A program made the position numbers and the translations under genes. Below, in pieces: positions 1-8,574 of a stretch of DNA of 64,000 nucleotides; the stretch's first letter is position 1, and the number at the start of each line of letters is the position of its first letter. Location: contig NZ_JABEND010000002.1 in assembly GCF_013002705.1 (NCBI RefSeq), forward strand, positions 1 to 64,000, read 5' to 3'. The notes under the pieces are model-generated. The model had not been told where the DNA came from. It made no database searches and worked only from the letters and a program-made list of their open reading frames with translations. The stretch is from Nakamurella aerolata (GTDB lineage: Bacteria; Actinomycetota; Actinomycetes; Mycobacteriales; Nakamurellaceae).

Positions 1-230
1 GCCAGGCCGACTCGGCCGTCAGCGGACCAGCCGTGACCGAGGCTGGCGATGCGCAGGTCAGGAACACCGAACCGGACAGAACTCCCCGTCCACCTGACGA
101 TTCGACGGTGAGCGGATCGACGGCAAGTGGACCGACGGCAAGCGGACCGACGGAACCGCCAACCGCAGCGCCGGGAAGTGCCGCCCAGAGCTCCGACCCC
201 GACCCCGACCCCGACATCCCGCCGTTCTGA
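1..230 (+). CDS. Possible C-terminal tail of an upstream gene (partial)
   Basis: This reading frame is open from the first base of the window to a TGA at 228-230, so it may be the end of a gene that starts upstream. A GTG at 33 is the only in-window start candidate. The peptide is low complexity: repeated SGPTA-type stretches and a terminal Asp-Pro run (from a repeated gacccc hexamer). No domain is recognisable. Disordered tails like this are common in high-GC actinobacterial proteins, but a chance open frame in GC-rich DNA looks much the same. The following 223 bases up to the exporter gene show no convincing gene. Confidence 0.3.
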   Translation, partial: QADSAVSGPAVTEAGDAQVRNTEPDRTPRPPDDSTVSGSTASGPTASGPTEPPTAAPGSAAQSSDPDPDPDIPPF

Positions 231-453
231 TGCCAACGCAGCCACCAGCTCCGGCGTCCCAACTACCCGCGAGGTCGGGACTCCACGACCGATCGCCGCC
301 GCCCAAGAAGCACGGCGGCAACAGCAGCGCCCCGGACCTCCCGCCGTCCTGATCGAGCAGGCTCTTCGCCGGACACGCTGACCCAAGCCGCTCCGGTTCG
401 GACGGCTTTGATTCGGACGGTCCAGCCTCGGACGGTCCTGCTGCGGCTCCGGC

Positions 454-1464
454 TCAGGTGACCAGCAGCACGCCACCGTATGCCACCGCGGCGATCAACA
501 CCCACGACGTCAACCCGAGCAGCAGCGCCCGCCCACCGGTGCGGATCAGCGTGCCGATACGCACCCCGGCACCGAGCCCGAACAGGGCCATACCGAGCAG
601 CACCGTCTCGACGTGCTGGGCGACATTGAGCACCGATGCTGGCAGCCAGCCGGTACTGCGCAACGCCACCATCGCGATGAAGCCGGCAACGAACAGCGGC
701 AGCAAAGGCGGCCGCTTGTCGCTGACATGAGCGCCGATCCGCCTGCGGTACAAGCTCATTGCCGCCACCATCGGTGCCAGCAGCACCACCCGGGTCAGTT
801 TGACGATCACCGCCGTGGAGAGCGCCGCCGCCCCGGCCACCGACGCAGTGGCCACCGTCTGCGCGACGTCGTGCACCGACGCGCCTGCCCACATGCCGAA
901 CTGATGGTCGTTCAGGCCGAGCGGGCGCTGCAGCAGCGGCAGCACCACAATCGCCAGGCTGCCGAACAGGGTGACCATCGTAATCGAGGTGACAACGTCT
1001 GCCTCGTCGTTGTCGGTGACACCGTCCATCGCCGCGATCGCCGAGGCCCCGCAGATCGAAAACCCAGTCGCCATCAGCAATCTGGTGCCAGGATTGACAC
1101 CGAGCAGTCGCCCGAGCGCCTGGGTACCGAAGAAGGTCAGCGCCACGCAGCCGACGATCACCGCCAGCGTCGGCAACCCGAGACGCAGCACGTCAGGAAC
1201 GGCCAGCCGGAGCCCGAGCACCACAATGCCCAACCGGAGCAGGCGTTTCGCGGCGAACTGCAGGCCGGGCCGGAGCCGGCCGATATCGAGCCCACAGTTC
1301 GCGACGGTCACGCCGGCAAGCACGCACACCGTGAGCGGGCTGATGCTGGGAGCCCAGAGCGCCACCAGCAGTCCGACGCCGAGCGCCGCTGCACACGCCA
1401 GCAGGCCGGGCAGAACAGCGAGGAAGGCGCTGCGCCTGGACGGGCTGGTCGGAGAGGGCGACAC
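454..1464 (-). CDS. YeiH/UPF0324-family putative sulfate exporter
   Basis: A 336-residue polytopic membrane protein of the Cons_hypoth698 (YeiH, UPF0324) family, annotated as putative sulfate or anion exporters. About ten hydrophobic segments are visible. The family-typical stretches TGFSICGASAIAA near residue 135 and GMWAGASVHDVAQTVA near residue 190 are present, followed by a C-terminal segment rich in small residues (GMALFGLGAGV). Length fits the family. The gene is transcribed away from the GntR locus and has no operon partner in view. The substrate is inferred from family annotation only. The ATG at 1464 is preferred because the segment just after it is the first membrane helix. Confidence 0.88.
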   Translation of the reverse strand: MSPSPTSPSRRSAFLAVLPGLLACAAALGVGLLVALWAPSISPLTVCVLAGVTVANCGLDIGRLRPGLQFAAKRLLRLGIVVLGLRLAVPDVLRLGLPTLAVIVGCVALTFFGTQALGRLLGVNPGTRLLMATGFSICGASAIAAMDGVTDNDEADVVTSITMVTLFGSLAIVVLPLLQRPLGLNDHQFGMWAGASVHDVAQTVATASVAGAAALSTAVIVKLTRVVLLAPMVAAMSLYRRRIGAHVSDKRPPLLPLFVAGFIAMVALRSTGWLPASVLNVAQHVETVLLGMALFGLGAGVRIGTLIRTGGRALLLGLTSWVLIAAVAYGGVLLVT

Positions 1465-1501
1465 CCGAACAGCTTGCCCGGTCGAGCAAGTGAGCCGCGC
1501 A

Positions 1502-1685
1502 CCGGCTCGTGCTGCCGAGGTCGTGACGTGCGGGCCGGCTCGCGCAGGCGAGGTCCCGACCTGCGGACCGGCTCGTGCTGTTCAGGCGGAACCCTGAGTA
1601 CTGGCGCGCGCTGGCGAGCTCCTGACCTGCTTGGGGCTCGTGCTGCTCGGGTTGGAGCCCTTACCTGCAGGCCGGCTCGTGCTGT
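1502..1685. repeat. Degenerate direct repeats in the intergenic region 1465-1764
   Basis: The 300-base gap between the exporter and the GntR gene carries scattered copies of a 13-base unit, CCGGCTCGTGCTG. Exact copies are at 1502-1514, 1568-1580 and 1673-1685, with a one-base variant near 1635-1646. The sequence between copies is also similar (gaggtc..gacctgcgg). I see no protein or RNA gene here. It resembles decaying minisatellite DNA. Confidence 0.6.
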
Positions 1686-1748
1686 CGAAGCAAGACCAGC
1701 GTGAATCTCGTTCAGCACAACGCGGACCCTGTTCAGCAGATTGACCAT

Positions 1749-1761
1749 GTGATTAGATCAC
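1749..1761. promoter_or_regulatory. Candidate GntR operator (GTGAT-N3-ATCAC)
   Basis: An inverted repeat GTGAT TAG ATCAC lies three bases before the ATG of the GntR-type gene. Its size and position suit the short palindromes bound by GntR-family dimers, and it would allow autorepression. A TTGACC at 1741-1746 could be a -35 box. There is no clear Shine-Dalgarno site, so the mRNA may be nearly leaderless. The assignment rests on position and symmetry only. Confidence 0.45.
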
Positions 1762-1764
1762 TTT

Positions 1765-2523
1765 ATGTCTGACCGGCCCGAGGGAGCTGCCGGCGCGGAC
1801 GCCGCGATCGTCGGCATCCGTCGCGCGGCTCTGTCCACCGACCTGGCCGCCGCCGTCGCCGAGCTCATCCGTCAGCGCCGGCTCGGCCCCGGCGACGCGA
1901 TCCCGGCGCTGCGCCCGCTCGCCGAACAGTTCGGGGTAGCGGTGCCCACCATGCGGGAAGCGCTGCGGCGGCTGGAAGGCATGGGAATCCTGGAGTTTCG
2001 GCACGGATCCGGCATTTATGTGGGGCCCAACGCCAATCGTCTGGTCGTCGCCAATGCCATGGCGCCCCGGCCCACCAAGGCGAAGCTGCAGGAACTGCTG
2101 TCGGCGCGGTTGCTGATCGAGCCGGCCATTGCCGGCCAAGCCGCGCAGCGCCGCGAGCCGGCAGCCCTGGCCGCCCTGCAGGAGGCGCTGGCCACCGCCC
2201 GCAGCTTCATCGGCGCCGCGGCCCCGCTGGGTGCTGCCGCCGACCGCGGCCTGGCCGAAGCGAACGTCAGGATCCACCAGGCCATTGCCGCCGTCACCGG
2301 CAACAGCGTGCTCGCCGAGACCGTGGACACCTGGGCCTCGCTGCACGCCCGTGATCAGGCCGAAATCCTTATGCTGCACGGGGATCCGGAACAGGACTAT
2401 GCCGAGCACGCCGAGCTGGTCGCCTGCATCGCCGGCGGCCGATGGCAACTGGCCCAGCGCAAGATGCGGGACCACCTCGCGGGCGTCCTCGCGACCATCA
2501 CCGAGGCCGGTGAACCCACTTGA
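1765..2523 (+). CDS. GntR family (FadR/FCD) transcriptional regulator
   Basis: A 252-residue repressor-type regulator. Residues about 18-85 form a winged helix-turn-helix: LAAAVAELIRQRRLGPGDAI, then PTMREALRRLEGMGILEFR followed by HGSGIYV, which is the GntR wing. Residues about 100-235 are an alpha-helical FCD ligand-binding domain, with conserved histidine/aspartate positions around RIHQAIAAVTGN and YAEHAELVACIAGG. FCD regulators commonly sense sugar acids or other carboxylates, which fits the glucarate-dehydratase-like gene downstream. It is the first gene of a collinear run to 13107 and probably controls it. Its stop overlaps a TTG start candidate of the next frame. Confidence 0.92.
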   Translation: MSDRPEGAAGADAAIVGIRRAALSTDLAAAVAELIRQRRLGPGDAIPALRPLAEQFGVAVPTMREALRRLEGMGILEFRHGSGIYVGPNANRLVVANAMAPRPTKAKLQELLSARLLIEPAIAGQAAQRREPAALAALQEALATARSFIGAAAPLGAAADRGLAEANVRIHQAIAAVTGNSVLAETVDTWASLHARDQAEILMLHGDPEQDYAEHAELVACIAGGRWQLAQRKMRDHLAGVLATITEAGEPT

Positions 2524-4301
2524 GCCTCCTGAACCCCGGCCCGCGCGGCAGCGCCCGGCGCGCTCGCCAGCTGACCGGGCGCGCCCGTGGGCTGACGGGA
2601 CGCGCCCGTGGGCTGACGGGACGCGCCCGCGGGTTGACGGGACGCGCCGGCGGGTTGACTGAACGCGCCCGCCAGCTGAGCCGCGGGGACGCAGCCCAAT
2701 CTCCGATGGTCCCCACCCGCCAGTTGGACTGCGAGGACGCAGCCCAGTCTCCGAGGCCCGACCCCCGCCCGGTCGCCGGCCCGCATCCGCATTCCGGCTC
2801 ATCGACGGTCGCCGCCCATCGTGGGTTCGCCAACACCCGCGGAAGCACCGCTCGGCGCGGGATCGCTGCGCGCCGCCCTGCGGTGCTCGGGCTCGCCAGT
2901 GCCGGTGTGCTCGCGAGCAGCCTGGTCTTCTCCGCCTCACCGGTCGCCGCCGCCTCACCGGTCGCCGCAGCCGGCCCAAAGGTCGCTGCCACCTCGCCGG
3001 TCACCGCGGTCGGCCCAAAGGTCGCTGCCACCTCGCCGGTCGCTGCCGCTACCTCGCCGGTTGCTGTCGCTGGGCCAAAGGTCGCTGCCGCCTCGCGGGT
3101 CGCCACCGCCGGCCCAAAGGTTGCTGCGTCCGGCCCAACGGTCGCCGCCGGCCCAAAGGTTGGTGCTGTCGCCGCGCAGGACGCGCCGGCCGCAGGTGCC
3201 TGCAGCACCGATGTCCGGGTCAGTGCAACCGCCCGCACCGACGACGCGCTGACGTCGGCTTTCACCCGATACGGCAACAACGGTGCGGGTTTTGACCACT
3301 GGTCCGGCGGCGACTCCACCTATTCGGCCAGGCTGTCCGGCGGCCGCATCGCCTGGATCTTCTCCGACACATTCCTCGGCTCCGCGGCGGCGGACGGTTC
3401 CCGGCCACGGAGCAGCCCGTTCATCAACAACAGCATCGTCGTGCAACAACCTGTCGTGCAACAACCTGCCGCGCAGCAACCCAGCGCCACCGGGTCCACC
3501 GGTATTCGCCTGCGCACCGTGCACGGTGGTACCCCCAACCGGCCCGAGGCGATCTTGCCGCCGTCCACCAACAACAGCTGGTATTGGTTCGGTGCCGCGC
3601 AACCCAGCGACGACGGCCGCACCCTCTCGGTGATCGCCCTGCGGTTCGAACGGTTCGGGCCTGGCTATTGGGACTGGCGCTGGGCTTCCAACCACCTGCT
3701 GCGGCTCGATACCACGCGCTGGACGGCGGAACCGTTGCGCGACTTGCCGTCCGCTGCCAACGTGCAGTGGAGTGCCTGGCTGCAGCCCGCGGGGGACGAC
3801 CTGCTCGTCTACGGTGTCGAAGACCTGGGGGCAGAGAAGTACCTGCACCTTGCCAAGGTGCCCGGCGGTGATCTGACCGCCGTCGACCGCTGGCAGTATT
3901 GGACCGGTACGGGCTGGTCGGGTTCGGAGAAGCAGTCGGCTCGCATTCTCGACCATGTCGCGAACGAAATGAGCGTAACACCTTGGCGCGGCGGCTATCT
4001 CGCCGTCACCCAAGACACCGCAGTACCGTTCGACAACGCCGTGCGCGGCTACTTCAGCTGCCGTCCCGAAGGCCCGTTCACCGATCTCGGCGTGCTCTAC
4101 CGGATGCCGGAGACCGGGCCGAACGGCAGCTACCGAGACCCGAACGTCTTCGGCTACAACGCCCACATCCATCCCGACCTGTCGACCGGCGACGAACTGT
4201 TGCTGACCTACAACGTCAACAGCCTGTCCGAGAGCCAGCTGTACGCCGACGTCTCGATCTACCGGCCCCGGTTCGTCCGGCTCAACCTGCAGCTCGGCTG
4301 A
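2520..4301 (+). CDS. Secreted DUF5005/DUF4185-like protein
   Basis: The open frame runs 593 codons from a TTG overlapping the GntR stop; an in-frame ATG at 2706 is an alternative start. After a repetitive N-terminus comes a signal-like hydrophobic stretch, LGLASAGVLASSLVFSA (about residues 124-140), then an Ala/Val/Pro/Lys-rich repeat region to about residue 220. The globular part begins near ACSTDVRVSATARTDD and has GGDSTYSARLSGGRIAWIFSDTF and SSPFINNSIVVQ, typical of DUF5005/DUF4185 proteins. Those proteins are predicted beta-propeller relatives of glycosidases, secreted by actinobacteria. Its place at the head of a glycan locus suggests extracellular glycan binding or cleavage, but no activity is established for the family. 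Confidence 0.72.
   Translation: MSLLNPGPRGSARRARQLTGRARGLTGRARGLTGRARGLTGRAGGLTERARQLSRGDAAQSPMVPTRQLDCEDAAQSPRPDPRPVAGPHPHSGSSTVAAHRGFANTRGSTARRGIAARRPAVLGLASAGVLASSLVFSASPVAAASPVAAAGPKVAATSPVTAVGPKVAATSPVAAATSPVAVAGPKVAAASRVATAGPKVAASGPTVAAGPKVGAVAAQDAPAAGACSTDVRVSATARTDDALTSAFTRYGNNGAGFDHWSGGDSTYSARLSGGRIAWIFSDTFLGSAAADGSRPRSSPFINNSIVVQQPVVQQPAAQQPSATGSTGIRLRTVHGGTPNRPEAILPPSTNNSWYWFGAAQPSDDGRTLSVIALRFERFGPGYWDWRWASNHLLRLDTTRWTAEPLRDLPSAANVQWSAWLQPAGDDLLVYGVEDLGAEKYLHLAKVPGGDLTAVDRWQYWTGTGWSGSEKQSARILDHVANEMSVTPWRGGYLAVTQDTAVPFDNAVRGYFSCRPEGPFTDLGVLYRMPETGPNGSYRDPNVFGYNAHIHPDLSTGDELLLTYNVNSLSESQLYADVSIYRPRFVRLNLQLG
2571..2675 (+). repeat. Five 21-bp tandem repeats encoding LTGRARG
   Basis: Five consecutive 21-base units start at 2571, 2592, 2613, 2634 and 2655. 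The second and third differ at a single base. Because 21 is a multiple of three, they keep frame and would encode LTGRARG-like heptapeptides if translation starts at the TTG at 2520. If the true start is 2706, the array is untranslated leader between the regulator and the secreted protein. Confidence 0.85.
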
Positions 4302-4388
4302 GCAGTGACCGGGTCGTGCCCATCCGCGGCGATCCGCACGACAACCCTTGACCAGCAACAACTCTGACGATCACAACGAGGTGAGGAA

Positions 4389-5897
4389 ATGTCTTCCATC
4401 ATCGGACACCGTCGCGGCACCGGCCTTTCGACCGGCAGGACGAGACGGGCGGACACGACCGGCAGCGCGAGGCGGGCGGGCACGGCCGGCGTCGCCGCGC
4501 TCACCCTGCTGGTGAGTGCCTGCAGCAGCTCGGACGACGGCGCCGCGAGTTCACCATCCGCCGGCGCGGCGGCCGCAGGCGCCGGATCGGCTGGTTCCGG
4601 CGCTGTCGGCTCCGGCCCGGCGGGTTCCGGCTCTGCGGGTTCCGGCGCTGCGGGCGGCGGCTCAACCGGCTCCGGCGCGGCCGGGTCCGGCGCTGCGGGC
4701 GCCGCGGGTGGCTCGGCGATGCCCGACTGCAAGGTCGGCGCAGACGGCGCCTTGCAGTACTACACCGACAAGGCCGCGTGGAAGCCGGACCTCGAGTCGA
4801 TGAACGCCACCTCGCAGGACAACTGCGGGCTGTCGGTTGCCGTCACCGGCTACTCCGACCCGACCCAGTACAACGCCTTCATCATGCAGGGCTTCCAGAC
4901 CGACCAGAAGCCCACCCTGTTCACCTGGCACACCGGCGATCAACTGAAGTCGTTGGTGGACAAGGGTTTGGTCGCCGAAACCACCGACATCTGGAAGGCC
5001 GCCACCACCGCCGGTTACGTGCCGGACGGGCTGATCGACAACTACACCTACGGCGGAAAGCAGTACTGCGTTCCCCTCAACATCGCCTACTGGGTGATGT
5101 ACTACAACAAGAAGTCGTTCGCCGACGCCGGCGTCACCCCGCCGAAGACCTGGGACGAGTTCACCAAGGTCACCGCGGCGCTGCGGGCCAAAGGCCAGAC
5201 CCCGCTGCACCAGATGAACGTGATCTTCTCCTTCGCCTGGTTCCAGGCCCTGCTGATGGGCGGAGATCCCGCCGCCTACGCCGGTCTTGAGACCGGCAAG
5301 ACCAAGTACACCGACGCGCCGGTACAGAACGCCATGAAGCAGTGGTACCAGATGGAGCAGAACAAAGACTTCATCGATGCCGGGGTGCAGACCGATCCGC
5401 AAACCCTGTTGAAAACCGGCAAAGTGGCGATGGCCTACTTCGGCACCTTCTTCACCGGCCAGCTCACCAGCGTCGGGATGAAGTCCGACAGTGACTACGG
5501 CGTGTTCGCGCTGCCGAACGTCGCCGGCGGCAAGCAGCAGATGGCGTTGGAGACCGGACCGCTCTGCGTCGGTGCCGGCTCGGCGAACGAGAAGGCCGCG
5601 CTGGCCTACAGCTCGTGGTGGATGGGGGTGCCGGCGCAAACCGCATGGTCGGACAAGCGCGGCGACATCTCGTTCAACCCGCAGGTGCCGGTGAAGGACC
5701 CGGCGCTGGCTGGTCTGCTGAAGGATCTCCCGCAGTGGCAGATCCACAAGCGTTGGCTGGAAGCCACTCCCACCCCGATCTACAACGTCGCGGATCCGGC
5801 ATTCGGTGAGTTCGTCAGCAAACCGACCGCGGATTCCATGCCGATGCTGCAGAAGATCCAGGCGGCGGCCGACCAGTATTGGAACTCTCAGGGCTGA
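4389..5897 (+). CDS. Sugar ABC transporter substrate-binding lipoprotein
   Basis: A 502-residue family 1 extracellular binding protein. The lipobox LVSAC places the lipidated cysteine at residue 45. Residues 46-110 are an almost pure Gly/Ser/Ala linker, unusually long, that would hold the domain off the membrane. The mature domain has features of oligosaccharide binders: TDQKPTLFTWHTGDQLKSL, a YWVMYYNKKSF hinge segment, and a C-terminal region rich in aromatics. The gene precedes two permease genes at 10- and 1-base gaps. A purine-rich Shine-Dalgarno (gaggtgagg) lies just before the ATG. The sugar is not readable from sequence; neighbours suggest a plant-type oligosaccharide or sugar acid conjugate. 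Confidence 0.9.
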   Translation: MSSIIGHRRGTGLSTGRTRRADTTGSARRAGTAGVAALTLLVSACSSSDDGAASSPSAGAAAAGAGSAGSGAVGSGPAGSGSAGSGAAGGGSTGSGAAGSGAAGAAGGSAMPDCKVGADGALQYYTDKAAWKPDLESMNATSQDNCGLSVAVTGYSDPTQYNAFIMQGFQTDQKPTLFTWHTGDQLKSLVDKGLVAETTDIWKAATTAGYVPDGLIDNYTYGGKQYCVPLNIAYWVMYYNKKSFADAGVTPPKTWDEFTKVTAALRAKGQTPLHQMNVIFSFAWFQALLMGGDPAAYAGLETGKTKYTDAPVQNAMKQWYQMEQNKDFIDAGVQTDPQTLLKTGKVAMAYFGTFFTGQLTSVGMKSDSDYGVFALPNVAGGKQQMALETGPLCVGAGSANEKAALAYSSWWMGVPAQTAWSDKRGDISFNPQVPVKDPALAGLLKDLPQWQIHKRWLEATPTPIYNVADPAFGEFVSKPTADSMPMLQKIQAAADQYWNSQG

Positions 5898-5906
5898 GCA
5901 ACGCAG

Positions 5907-6839
5907 ATGACGACCACCCTTACCTCCACCGGGCCGCCGTCGGCGGGTAAATCCGCGACCGGTCGCGAGCGGAATCGGTATGCCGCGCAGGCCGGCGGGT
6001 TCGCCGCTCCGGCGCTGCTGCTGGTGACGCTGGTGCTCTACCTGCCCTTTCTGTGGACCGGGTACCTGAGCTTCACCGACTACACCGGCCTGGGCAACGC
6101 CAACTGGGTCGGGTTCGACAACTACGCCAACATGTTCAGCGACGCCGATATGCGCACCGCCATGCTGAACACGTTGTACTGGGTGGTCGGCACCATTGCG
6201 CTGCCGGTCGGCATCGGGCTTGCCCTTGCGCTGCTGGTGCACGGGCTGCCCGGATCGTTCTGGTACCGGTTGCCGTTCCTGTTGCCCTACGCCATTTCCG
6301 GTGTCGCCGTCGGCGTGGTGTGGACGTTCATCCTGCAAACCGACGGCGCGCTGACCCAGGCGCTGCGCTTTCTGCACCTGCCCGGCGCCGACCTGCAGTG
6401 GCTGATCGACTCACCGCTGAACACCTGGGTGATGATCGGGGCCACCACCTGGCAGGGTGCAGGCGTCAACGCGTTGCTGTTCGGGATCGGGTTGGCATCC
6501 ATCCCGCCCGGCCCGGTCGAGGCTGCTCGACTCGACGGCGCCACCGGTTGGCAACTGTTCCGGCACATCTACTGGCCGATGCTGCGGCCACTCACCACGG
6601 TCGTGGTCGGTTTGGCCATCGTCGGCAGCCTGAAGACCTTCGACGTGGTGTGGGCGATGACCCAGGGCGGCCCCGGCAACACCTCACAAACGTTGGCGCT
6701 GTTGATGTACAAGCGAACCTTCATTGATTTCAAATGGGGGTCCGGTGCGGCGATAGCGGTCTTCCTGACGGTGATCACCGTTGTCGCAGCGGGCCTGTAC
6801 CTGCGTCGGCAACTGTCCGAGGCGAAGGCGGTGAACTGA
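5907..6839 (+). CDS. Sugar ABC transporter permease (MalF-type)
   Basis: A 310-residue inner-membrane permease with six predicted helices. It carries the binding-protein-dependent permease signature (EAA loop) around GPVEAARLDGATGWQLFRHIYWPMLRP, followed by WAMTQGGPGNTSQTLALLMY, typical of the first sugar permease subunit. It starts 10 bases after the binding-protein gene and ends one base before the next permease, so the three are one transcription unit. No ATPase gene lies in this locus, so a shared MsmK-type ATPase encoded elsewhere is likely. Confidence 0.93.
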   Translation: MTTTLTSTGPPSAGKSATGRERNRYAAQAGGFAAPALLLVTLVLYLPFLWTGYLSFTDYTGLGNANWVGFDNYANMFSDADMRTAMLNTLYWVVGTIALPVGIGLALALLVHGLPGSFWYRLPFLLPYAISGVAVGVVWTFILQTDGALTQALRFLHLPGADLQWLIDSPLNTWVMIGATTWQGAGVNALLFGIGLASIPPGPVEAARLDGATGWQLFRHIYWPMLRPLTTVVVGLAIVGSLKTFDVVWAMTQGGPGNTSQTLALLMYKRTFIDFKWGSGAAIAVFLTVITVVAAGLYLRRQLSEAKAVN

Positions 6840-6840
6840 G

Positions 6841-7731
6841 ATGACGGCGACGCTCAACGCTGCTGCCACGTCCGCCCGCACCGCGCCGGCGGCACCGGCG
6901 CGGCGACGCCTCGGCGTCGGTGGGGTGATCCGCAGGGTAGTGCTGATCGTGTTCGGGCTGCTCTGGTTGATGCCGGTCTACCTGCTGATCGCCAACGCCG
7001 CCAAGACCTCCGATCAGTACGGCTCCGTGGGGGTGTGGCAGCCGGTCGGGCTCGGCGGGCTGGTCGAGAACATGAAGCAGGCATGGAACGTCGGGCAACT
7101 CGGCGACGGTCTGCTCTCCACCGCGATCTACTCCATTGTGTCGCCGGCGCTGGCGGTGATCATCGGTGCCGCAGCGGGTTACGCGATCGTCGCGCTCCGG
7201 CTGCGGCACGGCTTCGCCTGGTTCGTCGTGATCTTCTCGGCCACCGTTGTTCCGCTGCAGATGATCCTGATGCCGTTGTTCCGTTGGTCGGTGCAACTCG
7301 AGCTTTACGACAAGCGGATCGGGATGATCATCGTCTACACGGTGCTGACCATCCCGTTCGCCGCCTTCGTGATGCGCAACTTCTTCTCGGGCATCGCCAG
7401 GGAGATCTTCGAGGCGGCCGGGGTGGACGGTGCCAGCCCGATGCGGATCTTCTGGCGGATCTACCTACCGATGTCCATCAGCGCGCTTGCCGCCGTTTTC
7501 GTGCTGCAGGCCACGCTGATCTGGAACGACCTGCTGATCGGTCTCACGCTGACCCGCTCCGACGACGTCCGTCCGGTGATGACGGCGTTGGTCGCGATGA
7601 AGTCGACCTACGGTGGGTCCACCATGCAGGTGGTGCTGGCCGGTGGTCTGCTGGTGTCGCTGCCGACGGTGGTGTTGTTCCTGCTCACCCAGCGCACCTT
7701 CACCAAGGGCATGGCGCTTGGCCAATTCTGA
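6841..7731 (+). CDS. Sugar ABC transporter permease (MalG-type)
   Basis: A 296-residue second permease subunit. The EAA loop is visible as EIFEAAGVDGASPMRIFWRI, with PFAAFVMRNFF before it and the C-terminal family ending RTFTKGMALGQF. It pairs with the 310-residue permease to form the transmembrane channel. The ATG at 6841 follows the previous stop by one base, indicating translational coupling. A 63-base gap separates it from the SDR gene. Confidence 0.93.
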   Translation: MTATLNAAATSARTAPAAPARRRLGVGGVIRRVVLIVFGLLWLMPVYLLIANAAKTSDQYGSVGVWQPVGLGGLVENMKQAWNVGQLGDGLLSTAIYSIVSPALAVIIGAAAGYAIVALRLRHGFAWFVVIFSATVVPLQMILMPLFRWSVQLELYDKRIGMIIVYTVLTIPFAAFVMRNFFSGIAREIFEAAGVDGASPMRIFWRIYLPMSISALAAVFVLQATLIWNDLLIGLTLTRSDDVRPVMTALVAMKSTYGGSTMQVVLAGGLLVSLPTVVLFLLTQRTFTKGMALGQF

Positions 7732-7794
7732 CCAGCCTGGTGAGCTGTTGCGACGAGTGCCCGTCACCTACCCGACACGAATGAGTTGCCAACG

Positions 7795-8574
7795 ATGAAC
7801 CAGCACAACACCGATGCCGCCGCTCCCGCGGTGGTGATCACCGGAGCGGCCGCCGGTATCGGCCGCGGTTGCGCGGAACTGCTGTCCGCCAGGGGATACG
7901 CCGTTTTCGGGATCGACCGGTCCGCCGAGCTGCCCGCGGGTATTGCCGGCGCGGTGGCCGACGTCGCCGACCCCGAGCAGCTGGAAGCGGCCTTCGCCCT
8001 GGCGGCGGAGTGGTCTCCCGCGCTGGCCGGGCTGGTCTGCGCCGCCGGGATCCAGCGCTACGGCACGGTCGGCGACACCGGTGCGGCACAGTTCGACGAG
8101 GTGCTCGACGTCAACCTGCGCGGTGCGTTCTTGGCGGCGCACTACGCCGATCCGCTGCTGCGAGCCGGTGGTGCCGGCGGAGCGGTGGTGCTGGTTTCTT
8201 CGGTGCAGGCCTACATCACCCAGAGCAACGTGGTGGCCTACGCCGCCAGCAAGGGCGGCCTGGTGTCGATGATGCGCGGCATGGCCATTGACTATGCGCC
8301 ACTGGGTATTCGGGCCAATGCCGTCTGCCCAGGTTCGGTGGACACCCCCATGCTGCGCTGGGCGGCGGAGCGGTTCGCCGGCACCGAGACCAGCGCCGAA
8401 AAGCTGATCGCCCAGTGGGGCGCCGCCCACCCGCTCGGCCGGGTGGCCACCGTCGACGAGGTGGCCGAGGTGGTCGAATTCCTGCTGTCGCCGCGGGCGT
8501 CGTTCGTCACCGGCACCGCCGTCACGGTCGACGGCGGTCTCACCGCGGGGCAAGCCGTGAAGCTGCCCGAATGA
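7795..8574 (+). CDS. SDR family NAD(P)-dependent oxidoreductase
   Basis: A classical short-chain dehydrogenase of about 259 residues. The nucleotide-binding motif TGAAAGIG is at residues 16-23, the VCAAG motif is around residue 82, a serine precedes VQAYITQSN, and the catalytic Y149-x3-K153 pair is in YAASK. The C-terminal GTAVTVDGG is standard. It lies between the sugar importer and an enolase-superfamily dehydratase, so oxidation of an imported sugar or its lactone is a reasonable role. The ATG at 7795 is preferred over the in-frame TTG at 7786. It overlaps the next gene by an ATGA. Confidence 0.9.
   Translation: MNQHNTDAAAPAVVITGAAAGIGRGCAELLSARGYAVFGIDRSAELPAGIAGAVADVADPEQLEAAFALAAEWSPALAGLVCAAGIQRYGTVGDTGAAQFDEVLDVNLRGAFLAAHYADPLLRAGGAGGAVVLVSSVQAYITQSNVVAYAASKGGLVSMMRGMAIDYAPLGIRANAVCPGSVDTPMLRWAAERFAGTETSAEKLIAQWGAAHPLGRVATVDEVAEVVEFLLSPRASFVTGTAVTVDGGLTAGQAVKLPE

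Noticed and set aside
4662-6377. A long antisense frame (571 codons) over the binding-protein and permease genes.
   Set aside because: It is antisense to clearly homologous genes and has no domain of its own.
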